Shown piece after piece: positions 22,905 through 35,347 of a stretch of DNA of 64,000 bases; position 1 is the first letter of the stretch; every line of letters starts with the position of its first letter. Where the stretch lies: positions 57,412,001 through 57,476,000 of the forward strand of contig OX485804.1 of assembly GCA_950295325.1 (NCBI GenBank), read 5' to 3'. Source of the stretch: Polytrichum commune. Its lineage: Eukaryota > Streptophyta > Polytrichopsida > Polytrichales > Polytrichaceae. Below the pieces are notes generated by a model. The model saw only the letters and a program-made list of their open reading frames with translations. It searched no databases and was not told the origin of the DNA. Position numbers and translations under genes: made by a program.

Positions 22905-23860
22905 GGGTTTGAGATTGGCTATGGCTTCAGGGGTGCTATCTTCTTACTTTTACGAAAGAAGTTTGAGTAAAACTCAAGGCCATGAAGAGGGCTGATGTGC
23001 ACAATGTCGTGTCCATTTTGAAGCTTTGTTGTGCATTTGAGGTGGACTTGAGGTTGGCTATGGAATGGGTGGTGCTTTGTGCACATTGTTTGTCCTTTTC
23101 GGAAGCTTTGTTAAGCATTTGAGGTGGATGTGTTGTATTTTTGTGCACTATATTTGAAAATTTGGAAGTAGGTTGATTAAACCCAAGGCCGCGAAGTGGG
23201 CTGATGTGCACAATGTCTTGTCCATTTTGAAACTTCGTTGTGCATTTGAGATGGATTTTGAGGTTGGCTATGGCTTGGGTCCCGCTATGTGCGCCCAAAT
23301 TGCAATAATTGAAGTAGGTTGAGGAATTCAACATCATGAATAGGGCTGATGTGGACATGAACTTTTCTGAAGCTTAGTTGTGTATGAGAGGTGGACTCAT
23401 TGTTTCTATGTGAACTGTAATCGAGGTTTTGGAAGCAGGTTGACGAAATCCAACACCATGAAGAGGGCTTATGTGCACAATGTCATGTCCTCTTGTGAAG
23501 CTTTGTTGTGGATTTGAGGTGCATTTGAGGTTGCCTATGGATTTGGTGTTGCTACGTGCAATTAAAGTGTAGATCTTCAAGAAGTTTGAGTTAACCCAGC
23601 TCCATGATGAGGGCCGATGTGCACTAGGCTACTTCCATTTTAAGCTTTCTTGTGCACATGACTTGGATTGGAGGTTGGCGATGGCTTGGATGTTGTTACA
23701 TGTATTCGAATTGAATATTTTCAAGAAAATTGAGTTAAGCCAAGGCCATGAAGATGGCTGGAATATCCTAATTTCATTCCAAGTGCACATCCCAACCACC
23801 CACGTTATAGCCAACCTCAAATGCACAACAAAGCTTCAAAATAGACACTTTTCAAAATAT
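22905..23860. repeat. Decayed tandem array with an inverted terminal unit
   Basis: A unit with 'ggccatgaagagggctgatg', 'tgtgcacaatgtc', 'ttgaagctttgttgtgcatt' and 'gaggttggctatgg' recurs about five times with spacing around 170-230 bp and strong divergence. The last piece (about 23800-23850) carries the same words in reverse complement. Confidence 0.65.
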
Positions 23861-24069
23861 ATATTTTCCTGTTCGCAGGGACGTTCAAAGTCGGATCATC
23901 GGACTTCATCAATTTCTTCTCAGATGCTATTGCACATGCGGCATCACCGTCCTTTATTATGGTGACTCGTCTTGGTAAGCACACAACGCTTTTGTATAAT
24001 TCAAGTTCTGCAATTGGCTGCGCATTGTTGCATTTCGGTAATGGTTTGATGGTAAAGAAGTTTCTTAAT

Positions 24070-24128
24070 GGATGTATTATCAATAGTATTGATTATCTGA
24101 TATGATAGGTGAAGCGGAGGCTGGATTA
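24070..24128. repeat. 59-bp direct repeat, copy 1
   Basis: The block from 'ggatgtatta' to 'gaggctggatta' is almost identical to 25231-25289, with one visible difference. The copies are about 1.16 kb apart. Confidence 0.85.
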
Positions 24129-24819
24129 TAGAATCTGTAGGCATGTTTTTTGTTTTATGTGGAGAGAGTGTGGGACGGGTGACTTTGGGTCATCTACATT
24201 GTGCTGGTGTGAAAGACATGCCTTGTACAAGTTGAAATTTTAGAAGGAGGGTGTGGTGTCTGTTGGTTTGACATTTTGAATTCTAGCATTTCTTAGGAGG
24301 TCCAGGGTGTGGACCGCGGCCTTGATTCATTCTGCGTATGTAAACCTGGAGGATTGGTTGGCAGACTAGAATTTGGATACTGGAATTGTGGTGATGATCT
24401 TCAGATTCTAAGTGTGTGACACTGTGACACTGTGATTTAATGATTTGATGTGAGTTCATGGTTCCACCGAAATTGGAGAGTCCAAGGCTCTTTGCTAAGT
24501 TTCGATTACACCTGATTGAGAACATCTGTAGTCTGTTTGAGAGTGTCGGACGGTAACTTGGTCCATATTCATTCTGCAAGAGTGAAAGGTCTTTTGGAAG
24601 TTGAATGTCAGAGATGCGGTGGTGTCCGTTGGTATTTGACATTGGGAATTGTGTTCCTGTTTCAGGGTTTGTTTAAGAAGGAGGTTGGACTTTAGATTGA
24701 GGTAACCAGCCACGCAGGCGGAGAGCTCGAGAGTGGGAGATGTGACCCTGCAATTGGGGAAGCTGGGCCGGACTGAGTTGGGGAAGAATTTGTGAGGTAA
24801 GTTCAGCGTGCCTAATTGG

Positions 24820-25020
24820 GTCACTCATCTTAAACAGGCACCTATGTTTTGAGTGATGTGTGGTTAGGTTTGGATATAAGAATAGACCAAACAATGGCAT
24901 CACGTGTTTAGAGGGATTTGAATTACGTCCTCCAAATTCGCTAAACATTTTAGGCACAATAGTCACATAATTGGGGGGACTATTCAATGAGAAAGAGAAT
25001 CTTCACTTTGATTCCTATGA
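24820..25020 (-). repeat. Dispersed repeat family A, diverged inverted copy
   Basis: Shares 'gatgtgtggttaggt.tggat', 'gaatcttcactttgat' and neighbouring words with the reverse complement of the family copies. Confidence 0.4.
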
Positions 25021-25230
25021 ACACCGAAAATCATGAGGAAGTTGACTACGGACAGAATTTGGATTTTCTATTCATCTCACACTAATTTTGTGGGTCTTCA
25101 AAGGTGGTTGTGTCTTGTTTTTTTTCCCCATTTGCGGCATATTCATTAATACTAGGTTCTGACCAGCTCATTGATAACATTATATAGGTACCTTGAATTG
25201 CTTGAAGTCTAGACTATTTGCAGTTCTTGT

Positions 25231-25289
25231 GGATGTATTAGCAATAGTATTGATTATCTGATATGATAGGTGAAGCGGAGGCTGGATTA
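25231..25289. repeat. 59-bp direct repeat, copy 2
   Basis: Second copy of 24070-24128. It includes a branch-like 'ctgatatgatag' acceptor and the first codons of an exon-like segment. Confidence 0.85.
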
Positions 25290-25652
25290 GAGCGTCTTCA
25301 CCAGTGTGCAGAAAAGGACTTGCAAACATTTCTTGAAGGGGAGACTCCATTGAGCAGTTTCAATGACTTGTGAACAAAAGTTGCTGGCTTAACCAAGTGA
25401 GATACCGAAAGCCATGTCACATTGCTGTTTTTTTGAGCAAACCTCGATTTATATAGAACTGTGAACAAACATCCAATAGTTATGATAAGTCTGATGTTGT
25501 AACTATATGTAGTTGACAAGTTACTTGGCTAAATGGCATCTCATTGAATGTCACAGTTTGGTTGCGATTCAAGTCATGACTTTCTGTTTCAAGTCATGAC
25601 TTTTAGTTGACACCATAGCTCCACCAGAATTAACCATGAGGTTCAAAAAAAT

Positions 25653-28600
25653 GTGCATAAGAAACTAAGAATAAGACGTATGAAACGATTTCAACCATGG
25701 GATCGCTGTTGGCTTCATAGAAGTGATTTGCAATGTTCTTGGTTGAAACAAACTAAATCTTTTTTCAAAGACTTGCATTGCTGTGCAATTTGTGGTGTGA
25801 CGAAGTTAAGTAATCGCAATAAGAAATACCGCTTCCTTCACAATACATATCTCGATGGGGTAGCACCAATGCAAGGATGTACCCCGTATGGTACAACAAA
25901 CACATACATTACAAAACACACGACAAACGTCTCGAGGGACAAGATGATTCTTTGTAATCAATGTCATTCAAATAGAAAGAATCCTCCTCATGTCCCTTAT
26001 GTAGTGTACCAACCACCAGCGTATATGAAGTCTATTGTCACGTTGAATCCTCTGCACGTGCAGTTGTTGTCGTTCATGGACATTGGTGTGCACATGCAAT
26101 CTAAAGATTGGGGATTCAGCACTGGCAAAATTGTTTCTGACAGTCTTCTTAATAGTCCTTTATTTGGTTGGACTGAGAACTCTGATGCATCCCAAACAAT
26201 TGAGAATTTTGTATCATCTTTGACCCCATTGTTGTCTCAAAACTTGCATACAAACCCATTCTTTCAAAAATACATGACGGTTTTTGAACAACCAGAAAAG
26301 AGCACGAGCATGTGTATTCTTACACCAGATGTGATTCAACCTATTATTGCCAACACTGGCACACACTCGATATCATTTCCAACCATCGACATTCCTAGGG
26401 ATATGTACGATCTTGCACTCCTGTTTGACATACGCACACAAACACAACCTAGAAAACATGCTGATTTTTTCACAATAAGAAATGTCCATCTTCGAAATGG
26501 TTCGCGGTATGACACTAGAGGGGAGCCTATCACATTCAGGAGAAATATATTGAATGTCGAATTGGAAGGCATGACGCTTGAGAGTGCGCTATTTCCTTTC
26601 TTATTTCCACATGGACATGGAGCCTACGATGGTCGGACTACACTCTCTGAATACCTGAAATATCGGATGACTACATTGTTCTCTCCTTTCACTCTATACA
26701 AACCATATTTGCTATACATGTATGATATACGACAATCCGTGCAATTCTTGAAGGAAGTTTCTCAGCAATGTTTGGAGAAAGATATCAAACAAACCCAACA
26801 TGCACACCCGCATATGAATGAAGCTGAAGTACTGCAACATGTTACAAAATATAGTCTTCCATCCTCTATTGAAGGCACTCCACATTGGCATAAATTTCAA
26901 CTAAAAGATTTACTCGCAATGGTTGACAAGTTTGGAATGCCTGACATGTTCCTTACATTAACAGTTGACGAAGCAAGCTCTCTCCGATAAGAGGATGTTG
27001 CATATATAGAACAAATAGTCCAACAAATCGATAAGTCCTTGACATGGAAAGATTGTCATGTGGAATGTACTTCCTTATTTCATTCACGCGTTCAAAAATT
27101 CCTCCATGATTATATACTTTCGGGACCTTGTATACTAGGACGTGTGAAAGAATACGTCGTTCGCTATGAAATATAATTTCGTGGTTCCTTGCATGCACAC
27201 ATAATGTTGTGGATAGAATATGCAGACTTCGAACGTGTTGCAAACGAAATAACTGCAAGCGTTCCTGCAGTATTTGACTCTACATCAGGAAATTTTATTG
27301 AGCCTACTGATACTGAGCAAAACACTTTGTTCAAAACAGTGATGAGAAAGCAACTGCATACATGTACTTCACGATGCCATCATAGAAAAAGCCATGGCAC
27401 ATGCAAATACGAGTTTCCTTTTTCACCGCATACAGAAGAGCAGACGACGTACAATGTTGATATAAGAAGATAGGATTACTATAGACCCCGCAATGAAGAC
27501 CGCAATGTTGTGCCATACCACACAACCCTTTTGCTACTTTGGGGTGCACATATCAATTTGCAAAGAATTAATACAACTTATTGGTCGTACTACTTGCTGA
27601 AGTATGCGATGAAATCTGAGTCACATGCACCTATACAATTAGATAAAACAAATGCTGAACGTTTGGGTCTACAAGGAGCCTCAAATTCTATACAACAATT
27701 AATCTCCTCACTCGTTATATCGAAGCCAATTTCCCCTGCAAAAGCAGCACTGGCTTGCCTTCACATCCCGGTAATCCAAAAAAACCGAATTGTGAAGTAC
27801 ATTGATTCTAATCCACCTATGCTACGAACAAAGTTGGTTACCAAATTCAGGGTGTTTGGATTGCATCCCATCGATGCATATTACAACAAACCAATTGCTT
27901 TTGAGAGCATGACTTTTTTTCAGTACTTTGAAAGATTTGAAACTGACAGAATACAAAAACCGAACATGACATGCTATGGGGTCGACATGTTTGGATTCTA
28001 TCTGTACTAGACCACAAAGGTAACAAGGTTTCCTAACTTCCATCGCACACACAATACACAGGGTTTCTTCTTCAACATTCTCCTCCGCAACTTCACATTC
28101 AGAAATGAAAGACAACTATTGTCTGAGCGCAACACAAACAAGAACTACCTCCTTGAATGTTATATTAGAGGTTTGCTTCCTGATATCCAAGCAATGCAAA
28201 ACTATTTGTCACATTATGCTCATCAAAATCTTATTGAGACCGAAAAACATGCACAACTTTTAGATCGACTTTTGCAAGACTATCCATTCCTCGATCCATT
28301 AAACATTTCTAACAATAAAAATATTCCACACGAATTGACCCCTCCTTCATTGCATCGCCTTAGTAGACCAAAAGACCATGTTTTTGATATTCAATAGACC
28401 AAAAGACCAAAAGACCATGTTATTGATGCTTACACCTGACCAACAACGTGTATTCCATGCCATTATTCAAAATCCAACAGGGTTGCACGTTTTAACTGGA
28501 ACACCTGGAAGTGGAAAAACATTTTTTGTTAAATATTTGGCTCAATACTTTCAAACACAAAACAAACTTGTGTTGTTGTCTGCTACAACAGGCGCTGCAG

Positions 28601-29729
28601 TTTTGAGATTGTCGTCAACTGCATCCACAGCACATACATTGTTTTGTATTCCATCACGAGGTTACTTGTCACCATTGCTAGAGCCATCCACTGTACTATA
28701 GTGTTTACATAGTGCAGACGTAATTGTCATAGATGAAATATCTATGATGACTAGCTATATGCTATGCACGGTTGAGCATCGCCTCAAACAAACATGTAGA
28801 GACACAATTAGCAACACATTTTGCAACAAGCTTGTGCTGTTTGTCGGAGGCCTTGCACAACTACCAGCAATATGTGTGCATGCTCCAAAAACCCCAGATA
28901 TTATTTGTAGATGTTGCCACATTAGTTCCGCTCCATGTTGGGCCAGTGCACTGAAGCACAAACTACAAATATCAGTGCGTCACGCAACTGATCCAGCTTA
29001 CTTGCAGTTTCTAAACATCATACGAGATAGAGAACCAACAGAATCCGAAATTGAAGCCACATTGTCGACATGCTTTGTCAACGGACTGGAGTTCACGGGC
29101 CACATTCATGCAGACACAATTATATTATGTTCTCATCGCCAGGATGTGATAATGTACAATGACATTGTGTTCAAAAAAAACTTGATCAGTCGAAAACAGT
29201 GCGTGTAAACTTGGACAGCAATGTAGTGCCAGAAGACAATATGCAACATTGGCTTGACAATCCGCACTTTGACCAGATTCATCTTGTTGCTGTGGGTGCA
29301 CTCGTTATGTTCATTGAAAATGTAAGCCTTGCAAAAGGTGCAGTAAACGGAGCTACTGCAATTGTAAAAGGCATCAATGTCGACAGTGTACAAAAGGTTA
29401 CCAGCATTGCCGTCGAAGTCAAAAACACTTCTAAGCACATGCTCCTGAAACGTACTACTTTCCAACATGTGTATACATTTGGTAAAAAGTTCTACAAAAG
29501 TGGATTTCCAATTGTGCTTGCATACACAATGACTGGCCATAAGTTACAAGGCGCCACTATTTCCACAAATGTGGTGGTAGACATCTGCAATGTCTTTGCT
29601 CCAGGGCTGACTTATGTAATGTTGTCAAGGGTTACGAACCGGAAAAATCTCAAAATCAAAGGACGATTGTCACCATCCCATTTTGTTCCATGTTATCTAT
29701 CATACACCGCTTCTGAAAAACTGAGTTAG
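25653..29729 (+). pseudogene. Helitron Rep/helicase, decayed
   Basis: Helitrons encode one large protein joining a rolling-circle Rep nuclease to a Pif1-type helicase. Conserved parts appear in order. There is a cysteine-rich N-terminus, then the Helitron_like_N signature (LLAMVDKFGMPDMFLTLTVDE is the typical core). The Rep two-histidine motif follows as RGSLHAHIMLW (about 27180), and a tyrosine motif as YWSYYLLKYAMK (about 27580). Walker A is GTPGSGKT (28498-28521) and Walker B is VIVIDEISMM (about 28720). Late helicase motifs are TGHKLQGATI and YVMLSRV. The frame is broken by stops at 26988, 27174, 27471, 28008 and 28699, by a small tandem duplication with frameshift near 28370-28420, and by a frameshift near 29170-29200, probably in an A run. 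It cannot make the full protein. Confidence 0.9.
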
Positions 29730-29959
29730 AGCTATGTTTTTTGCTCAAAGTTAACACATGCACAGTGACTGGTTTTGCTGCTTCTGTTTTGCTCCACCAC
29801 AATGTCTGTTTGAAATTTTTGCAAAAGTTGAAATATGGTACCAACATGAATCTCATGAACCAAATTGATCCAAATTGCAGTTCCTTCCAAGAATTTTGGC
29901 CAGCATAGTTGCAATTAACTTGGGTTGTCTATGTGTCTGTGCATGAAACATAGAAGGCT

Positions 29960-32600
29960 TTGTATCTTGTGAAAACTGCAGATGGTGAGTTCAGTTGGGA
30001 CTGGGAGTCTTTCTTTCAGAGTGGGTTACGAGTTCGAGAGAACTTGAGAATATACTGGACGCTGGTGTCAGTCACAAAGCAGCAACTGAGAGTTCCGCTT
30101 CCACTATATAAAGAGTGTTGCCTAGTATTGTCCTTCATTATGTCTATATTCCTAAGGCTTCTCGTCATTGATTAAGAGTGCATGTCATTTTGTCCTCCTC
30201 TGCAGCCGCAAACCGCAAGCTTCGTCTCTGCCTCTGCTTTCACCATTCTCAAACGGCATCCGAAAGTCCAAACTTTCATCTTCTGTAAATCAGCACTGTA
30301 CGTTACGTTTCATTGAACATGTTTCATCTTGCAGTTTCGTAGTGAATTCTTGCTGGTTGCATAGCTTGACGTTACCAAGTTATTCCTGGAAACAACATAT
30401 GCATGACCTTAGTGGGTGTGTCCATCCGAGCTATGCAAGTACATATTATATTTATCAAGTGTTTTATCGCTTCTGCGTAGGATGAGCAGACAATCTGCCA
30501 AAAAAATATGTTTTAGAGTGCTACATTATTTCTTCAATTTTAATTACGAGGATCATCACTGCTTAGCATTAATCTTGGATGATGGTTCTAACTTACGCAA
30601 AACTCCATGCTCATTTGAGCTGGGCACCAATTTATAGTTGTCGAGACACAATCCTTTGGCCATTGGGCTGACGTTGAATGAAAATGATGGTTACTTTCTT
30701 TGTTTGCGTTACATGGGTGGTCACACGAGAAAGATAGATGGCTACTTAATTTGGACTAATATATACAAGTTGGTGTGACACTTGAGATGGCCAGTTCATC
30801 TCGTTGAACATCCTTTCAAATTACATTAATTTTTTTTTGTTTCCTCGTGATTATTGGTCGTAATTGTACCAAGCAGTCTGGAGTCGTACTACAGTTGAGT
30901 ATGTTGGTGATATGATGAAGTGATCTTCGAGGTACTTGTCTGGATTTTGTGATAATCCATTATCGCTTTATTGCCACATACAAGTTTGAAATTTGGATAT
31001 GGTGTTTGCAGGATGCTCTTGCAGCATTGAAAAGTGGCCGTCTACCACCTCCAAGCGCACTCCCTTCCTTTGAGACTGTAAAAGATATTGTAGGCTTTAC
31101 AAATTATTTTGCAGAGGAGTCCCGTTATTCCACCAGTTCAGCTCCTCCATCTTATACTCGCCCATCAGGTTGTTAACATTTACCTGTTCAGTGACTTTGT
31201 TTTCCTTGAGGCTGTGTGATCTCAGTCGCGAATGGAATCCATTTGCCCAATTGTTTCATGGTTTACGTTATTTCAAGTTATATAGTACTTATACCTTTCA
31301 TGCAGTTCAAACTCCTCATGTCAATGGCTCCTATCAACTACGCAAGCCTGTTGACAAAACTGAAGGCTGATTTGCCGGAGTCAGAGCCAGAGCCCAAGAA
31401 AATACGTCGCTTCTCCACAACCTTTTTTTATCCCACAGAGGCATAGAAATGCCTGTTGGATGTTTGCAGTTGTAAAGATTTCACAAATCCGCCAGCTTTC
31501 GATACCATCAAGGAAGCCAATACATTTCTCACTAAATATGCAGACAACAAGAAAGCATTCAAGGACAGATATGGCTTAGAGTCATGTCCAGGTGAATACT
31601 CCATCTTCAGTATTAATCTCTAATTACTTGCACCATGACCCGCATTCAACTAACGACATGCTCGCCTCATAACTACTAAAGTTTCAAAAAATATTAATAT
31701 TCCCATTTGTAATTCACATATATGTTTATGCATGTATTGTGTTAATATGTACATATGAATGCCACGATTCTTTTGTTGTTCCCTGTGCACATGTTTTTTA
31801 CAAACATAGACAACTTCATACGCTTATGAATCATGTCATGTGAAGATCCTCTTGGACTTATTTCAAATTGACTATGCGGGCGACATAGACAAACTCACAG
31901 TTTGGAAGGCCAAATCGATGCTCAAGACGGTTGTACCGGGAGATTGGGGAACACACCAAATGTTTCGATTCACCATGAATTTTGTATCATCGACCCTGCA
32001 GCTTGGTCTGATTTATCGTTTAAACAAGCAACAGCCTTGTTGGAGGCACTGAGTTCTGAACGTGAAGCTGCTGTTGGACTCGAAGCCCCTGCACCCAATC
32101 TCGTTGTGCCCAATACTACTGTTGGTGTCACCAACGTTCCTTCATCTTCCCGTCCAAAAAACGGGAAGCGTGCCACTTCAACGTCTATACCATAACTTGC
32201 AGGTACTCTACGTATTCCCATTTGGTTTGATATTTCCTTTTCTATTATAGAAATATCTCTACAATCTAATTTCTAAATTGCGCTCTCCTTTCTACTAGGG
32301 CCAACGGACGGGTCTACGTGGGGCAAACGATATCACCGCATGCAAGATACCTACAACATGCCCGCTCCCCACCCCTCAAGATGAGAAAGGACGCTAGGAC
32401 TTACCAACCGTTTCTAGCTCACTTTCAGCTGCAGACAGTCTCAACAACGGCAAGGAAGTACCTTGCCGATAGGAAGGAGAAACAGTTGATACGTATGTAT
32501 CAATCTCAACCAAATAAATCCTACAATATCTTAAGGGGTAGACCGTCGGCGGACCCTTTGTATTGGATATTGAGGAGAAAATAATAAATATATGTTTCCA
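29960..32600 (+). pseudogene. Unrecognised exon-like pieces downstream of the Helitron gene
   Basis: Several short segments have splice-like borders. One follows 'tttgcag' at about 31011 and reads DALAALKSGRLPPPSALPSF, going on with ETVKDIVGFTNYF. One follows 'catgcag' at about 31306. One follows 'tttgcag' at about 31470 and includes PPAFDTIKEANTFLTKYADN. One lies at about 31840-32195 and another at about 32318-32470. The first and third look distantly alike (F-[ED]-T-[VI]-K-[DE]), so exons may have been duplicated. No complete frame joins them and I recognise no family. A degraded gene and fragments captured by the Helitron are both possible. Confidence 0.3.
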
Positions 32601-32924
32601 TTCCAATATGGAATTGCTGAGTATGCATCTCTCTGTCGTGTATTTGGACGTACCGTAAATCTGAATTCAAATACAAATTCTATAAACATGATATTGTATT
32701 GATGATATGCAAAGCATAACACCTTAGTGTTGACTTTTCAATGGTGAAAAATCCATAAGTGTCACTACAAACTAGGATTTTTATGTATAGTTCTTTAAGA
32801 AAATCAGGAAAATCCAAATTCATACATTTCTATGCATAATGAATTCACACATTTCTCTCGACTTCTTCTCTCACCTCTCGTTGCATATGGGTTAAATATT
32901 ATCTGATACTGGCATTATATGGGT

Positions 32925-32950
32925 TGGGGTCGAACCAACTTGTACACTAG
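32925..32950 (+). mobile_element. Candidate Helitron 3' terminus
   Basis: A short hairpin (GTTGG / CCAAC with a 7-base loop) is followed after 7 bases by CTAG and then T, the usual Helitron layout of hairpin, CTRR and insertion before T. It lies 3.2 kb past the helicase. Such motifs also occur by chance, and no matching 5'-TC end has been found. Confidence 0.25.
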
Positions 32951-35340
32951 TTTTTTGGAGGCAAGGGTATAAGCATCCAACAAGGAACGAGTGTATGGGT
33001 TGGTTTCCGCAAATACATTATATGCAACATTATCACTTTATTTAGAAGCCAATTACATTGTTTCACTTATTCTTGCAAGCTAGAAGTTAGCGGGGGTAGA
33101 AAATCTTGTGTCCCATTGTGTTGTATGTGTGGGTTAAAAATTAGGGTGGCCTATGAAAACAATGATTCAGTATTCAAATATAAAAATGATAGAATGCTAA
33201 TAAAGTATTGATATATTGCTATGAAATGTTATTATATGGTTCAACCTATAGGCTCAAGCCGCGCAAGTAGTTTCAACCCTAGCGGATAATTAAAAGATTC
33301 AACTTACTTCTTATACTTGTTGAGGCTGAAGGGCGCAACATGGCTTCAACGCAGGCTTCAATTTCATCATCAAGAAACGCATAAATGCTCCGATCACAAA
33401 AATAAGTTGGAATATGGGGTTGGGGCCAAGCCTTGTGTCTTTTAGCCAAAGGTTCAAAAAAAAAGCAAGAAGGGGCAATTAGTATGGCTGAAGATAGTAG
33501 GTTTGAAGAAAAAATATTCATCTATTACACAGTCCGCATCACCTGTAGGTCTAGAGATTCACTGAGCTTCCTCTTGGGTAGCTATTTGAGCCGATGTCTT
33601 GTCATACAATTTTTCAAACTCCTAGTCTTATGAATTCAAGACGAATATATTCCCGAAGTGATCCTTTTGTCAAAGCTGTCAATACGGAAGGCAACTGCTT
33701 GGAATAAAGCCTTAAAAATTTTGTCGTGTAGCACGATGCAAGGTTGACCTCACCTCCACTATTTGTGTTACGCGGTTTATTATTCAGAAAACATAAAGCA
33801 TAGTAACAAACATAGCATTTGTTCAATGTAAAAAAAACCCAGCATCACTTACTCAAATTTAAGGTATGTTGAAAAATAATTGTTTGTGTAAAATTATTGA
33901 TTACATATTCCTATTTTTGAACATATAATATTATGGGCTCAAAATTGGCATGGGTCGAGAAAAACTATATTGACATAAATTATTGTGGTATATCAAATCA
34001 GTGTGGGCCACAGTAGTAGGTGTTAAAAGGTGTAGTTCTAAATTCAATGAATTTAAGGACATGATTTATGGTAAGCAAACACATGGTCGTTACAAAATGT
34101 TATGTTCATCATTGACGCACCTTAATTTGTCTTGCAATCATTGTGTGGCAATTAGAGAATGTGTAATATGGCGCTTGATGCTACATGACAAGTCACAAAG
34201 GCCACTCTCATTAACACGACACATCATTGTTAATGTCATATTGAATTTGATGCCTAATGTAGATGAGTGAAAACCTGATAATAATATAATCTAAACCATT
34301 TTTTTGAGCAACAAACAATGCACTCCTTCTTCTATAATCCTTCATTGTAAGCATTAAGGTTTTTCTCTGCACCACACCCCATACATAATCCTCAATGTCA
34401 AACATGGTTCTCGGGATGCAAATGCTTCAAATGCCACACATGTCATGACACATGTAAAGGGGAACAACATATAGTAATGGTTTTTGATGTAATCAACACA
34501 ACATGTACCCCATTACGCCTTCTTATGCATATTTTGTTGAGCCCATGGTCATTGTGGTCCAACCCACGCTAGAAGTGTTACTTTTAAATATTACATGCAC
34601 TTTAAAGCTAAAATTTAGCATTTTTAAAATTTAAAAAAAAGTTGTTATCTTCATGTCGTGAATTGTCAAACCTTCACTATACACGTCCCCACATCTACAA
34701 TTTTCCTTAATTTCACTCATCTTCTACACTCTACCACAACCCGGGGATGCTATGACCGTGAAGTTACATGCAAGGGTCTAAAATCCAAATGAGCAACAAA
34801 AGAATATGTTGCTTTGCCAATTTTGTACCAAAAAATGAACTAATATATGTTCAAATGTTGAAATAATAATAATGTAATTGGATATAATGTGTAAGTAAAC
34901 TCATGTTGAAAATTGGTGTAGCATGTTAGGATGTCTCATTACAATACATATCTATGTAAAATTTGAATATATCATAATACCATCATAAGGGTGAGATTTA
35001 CGAAGTCCAAAACACAAAGGACAACAAAAGTGGGTTGTAGAGATAAATCGGGTTGTAAATATAAAAAAAATGGATATAAATTGGGTTAAAAGCAAAGTCT
35101 GCAAGCATTGCAAACACTAAAATATGAATAATGCCTTAGAATGATTAAGCGATGAGTTTAAATCCCTTTGAAATACCTTTGCACCATCGAGGGCATGTTC
35201 AATGGAATCTCAAAAGGCAATATCAAAAGTGGAAGGTGTTTTAAGAGGACAATCCAAATACCACCCATATTTTCACAATGCATAAGATCCCAAGATTTCA
35301 TGATCCCTTCCGTGAACATTTATTCTTCATTTTCTATGTC
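32951..35340. other. Gene-free AT-rich stretch
   Basis: No gene can be supported. The open frames are short and without motifs, and no inverted or tandem repeat stands out. Confidence 0.4.
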
Positions 35341-35347
35341 AAAATAG

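Larger units (their letters stand above)
23879..25373 (+). pseudogene. Two exon-like fragments of an unrecognised gene
   Basis: A segment with good splice borders (acceptor before 23879, donor at 23975) reads SSDFINFFSDAIAHAASP then SFIMVTRL. A second segment from 25270 reads on in phase as GEAEAGLERLHQCAEKDLQT then FLEGETPLSSFNDL, before TGA 25371-25373. An incomplete copy of the second segment's acceptor and first bases occurs at 24070-24128 and runs into a stop. The protein is unknown to me. Either the gene was broken and partly duplicated, or these pieces were captured by the adjacent Helitron. Confidence 0.35.
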
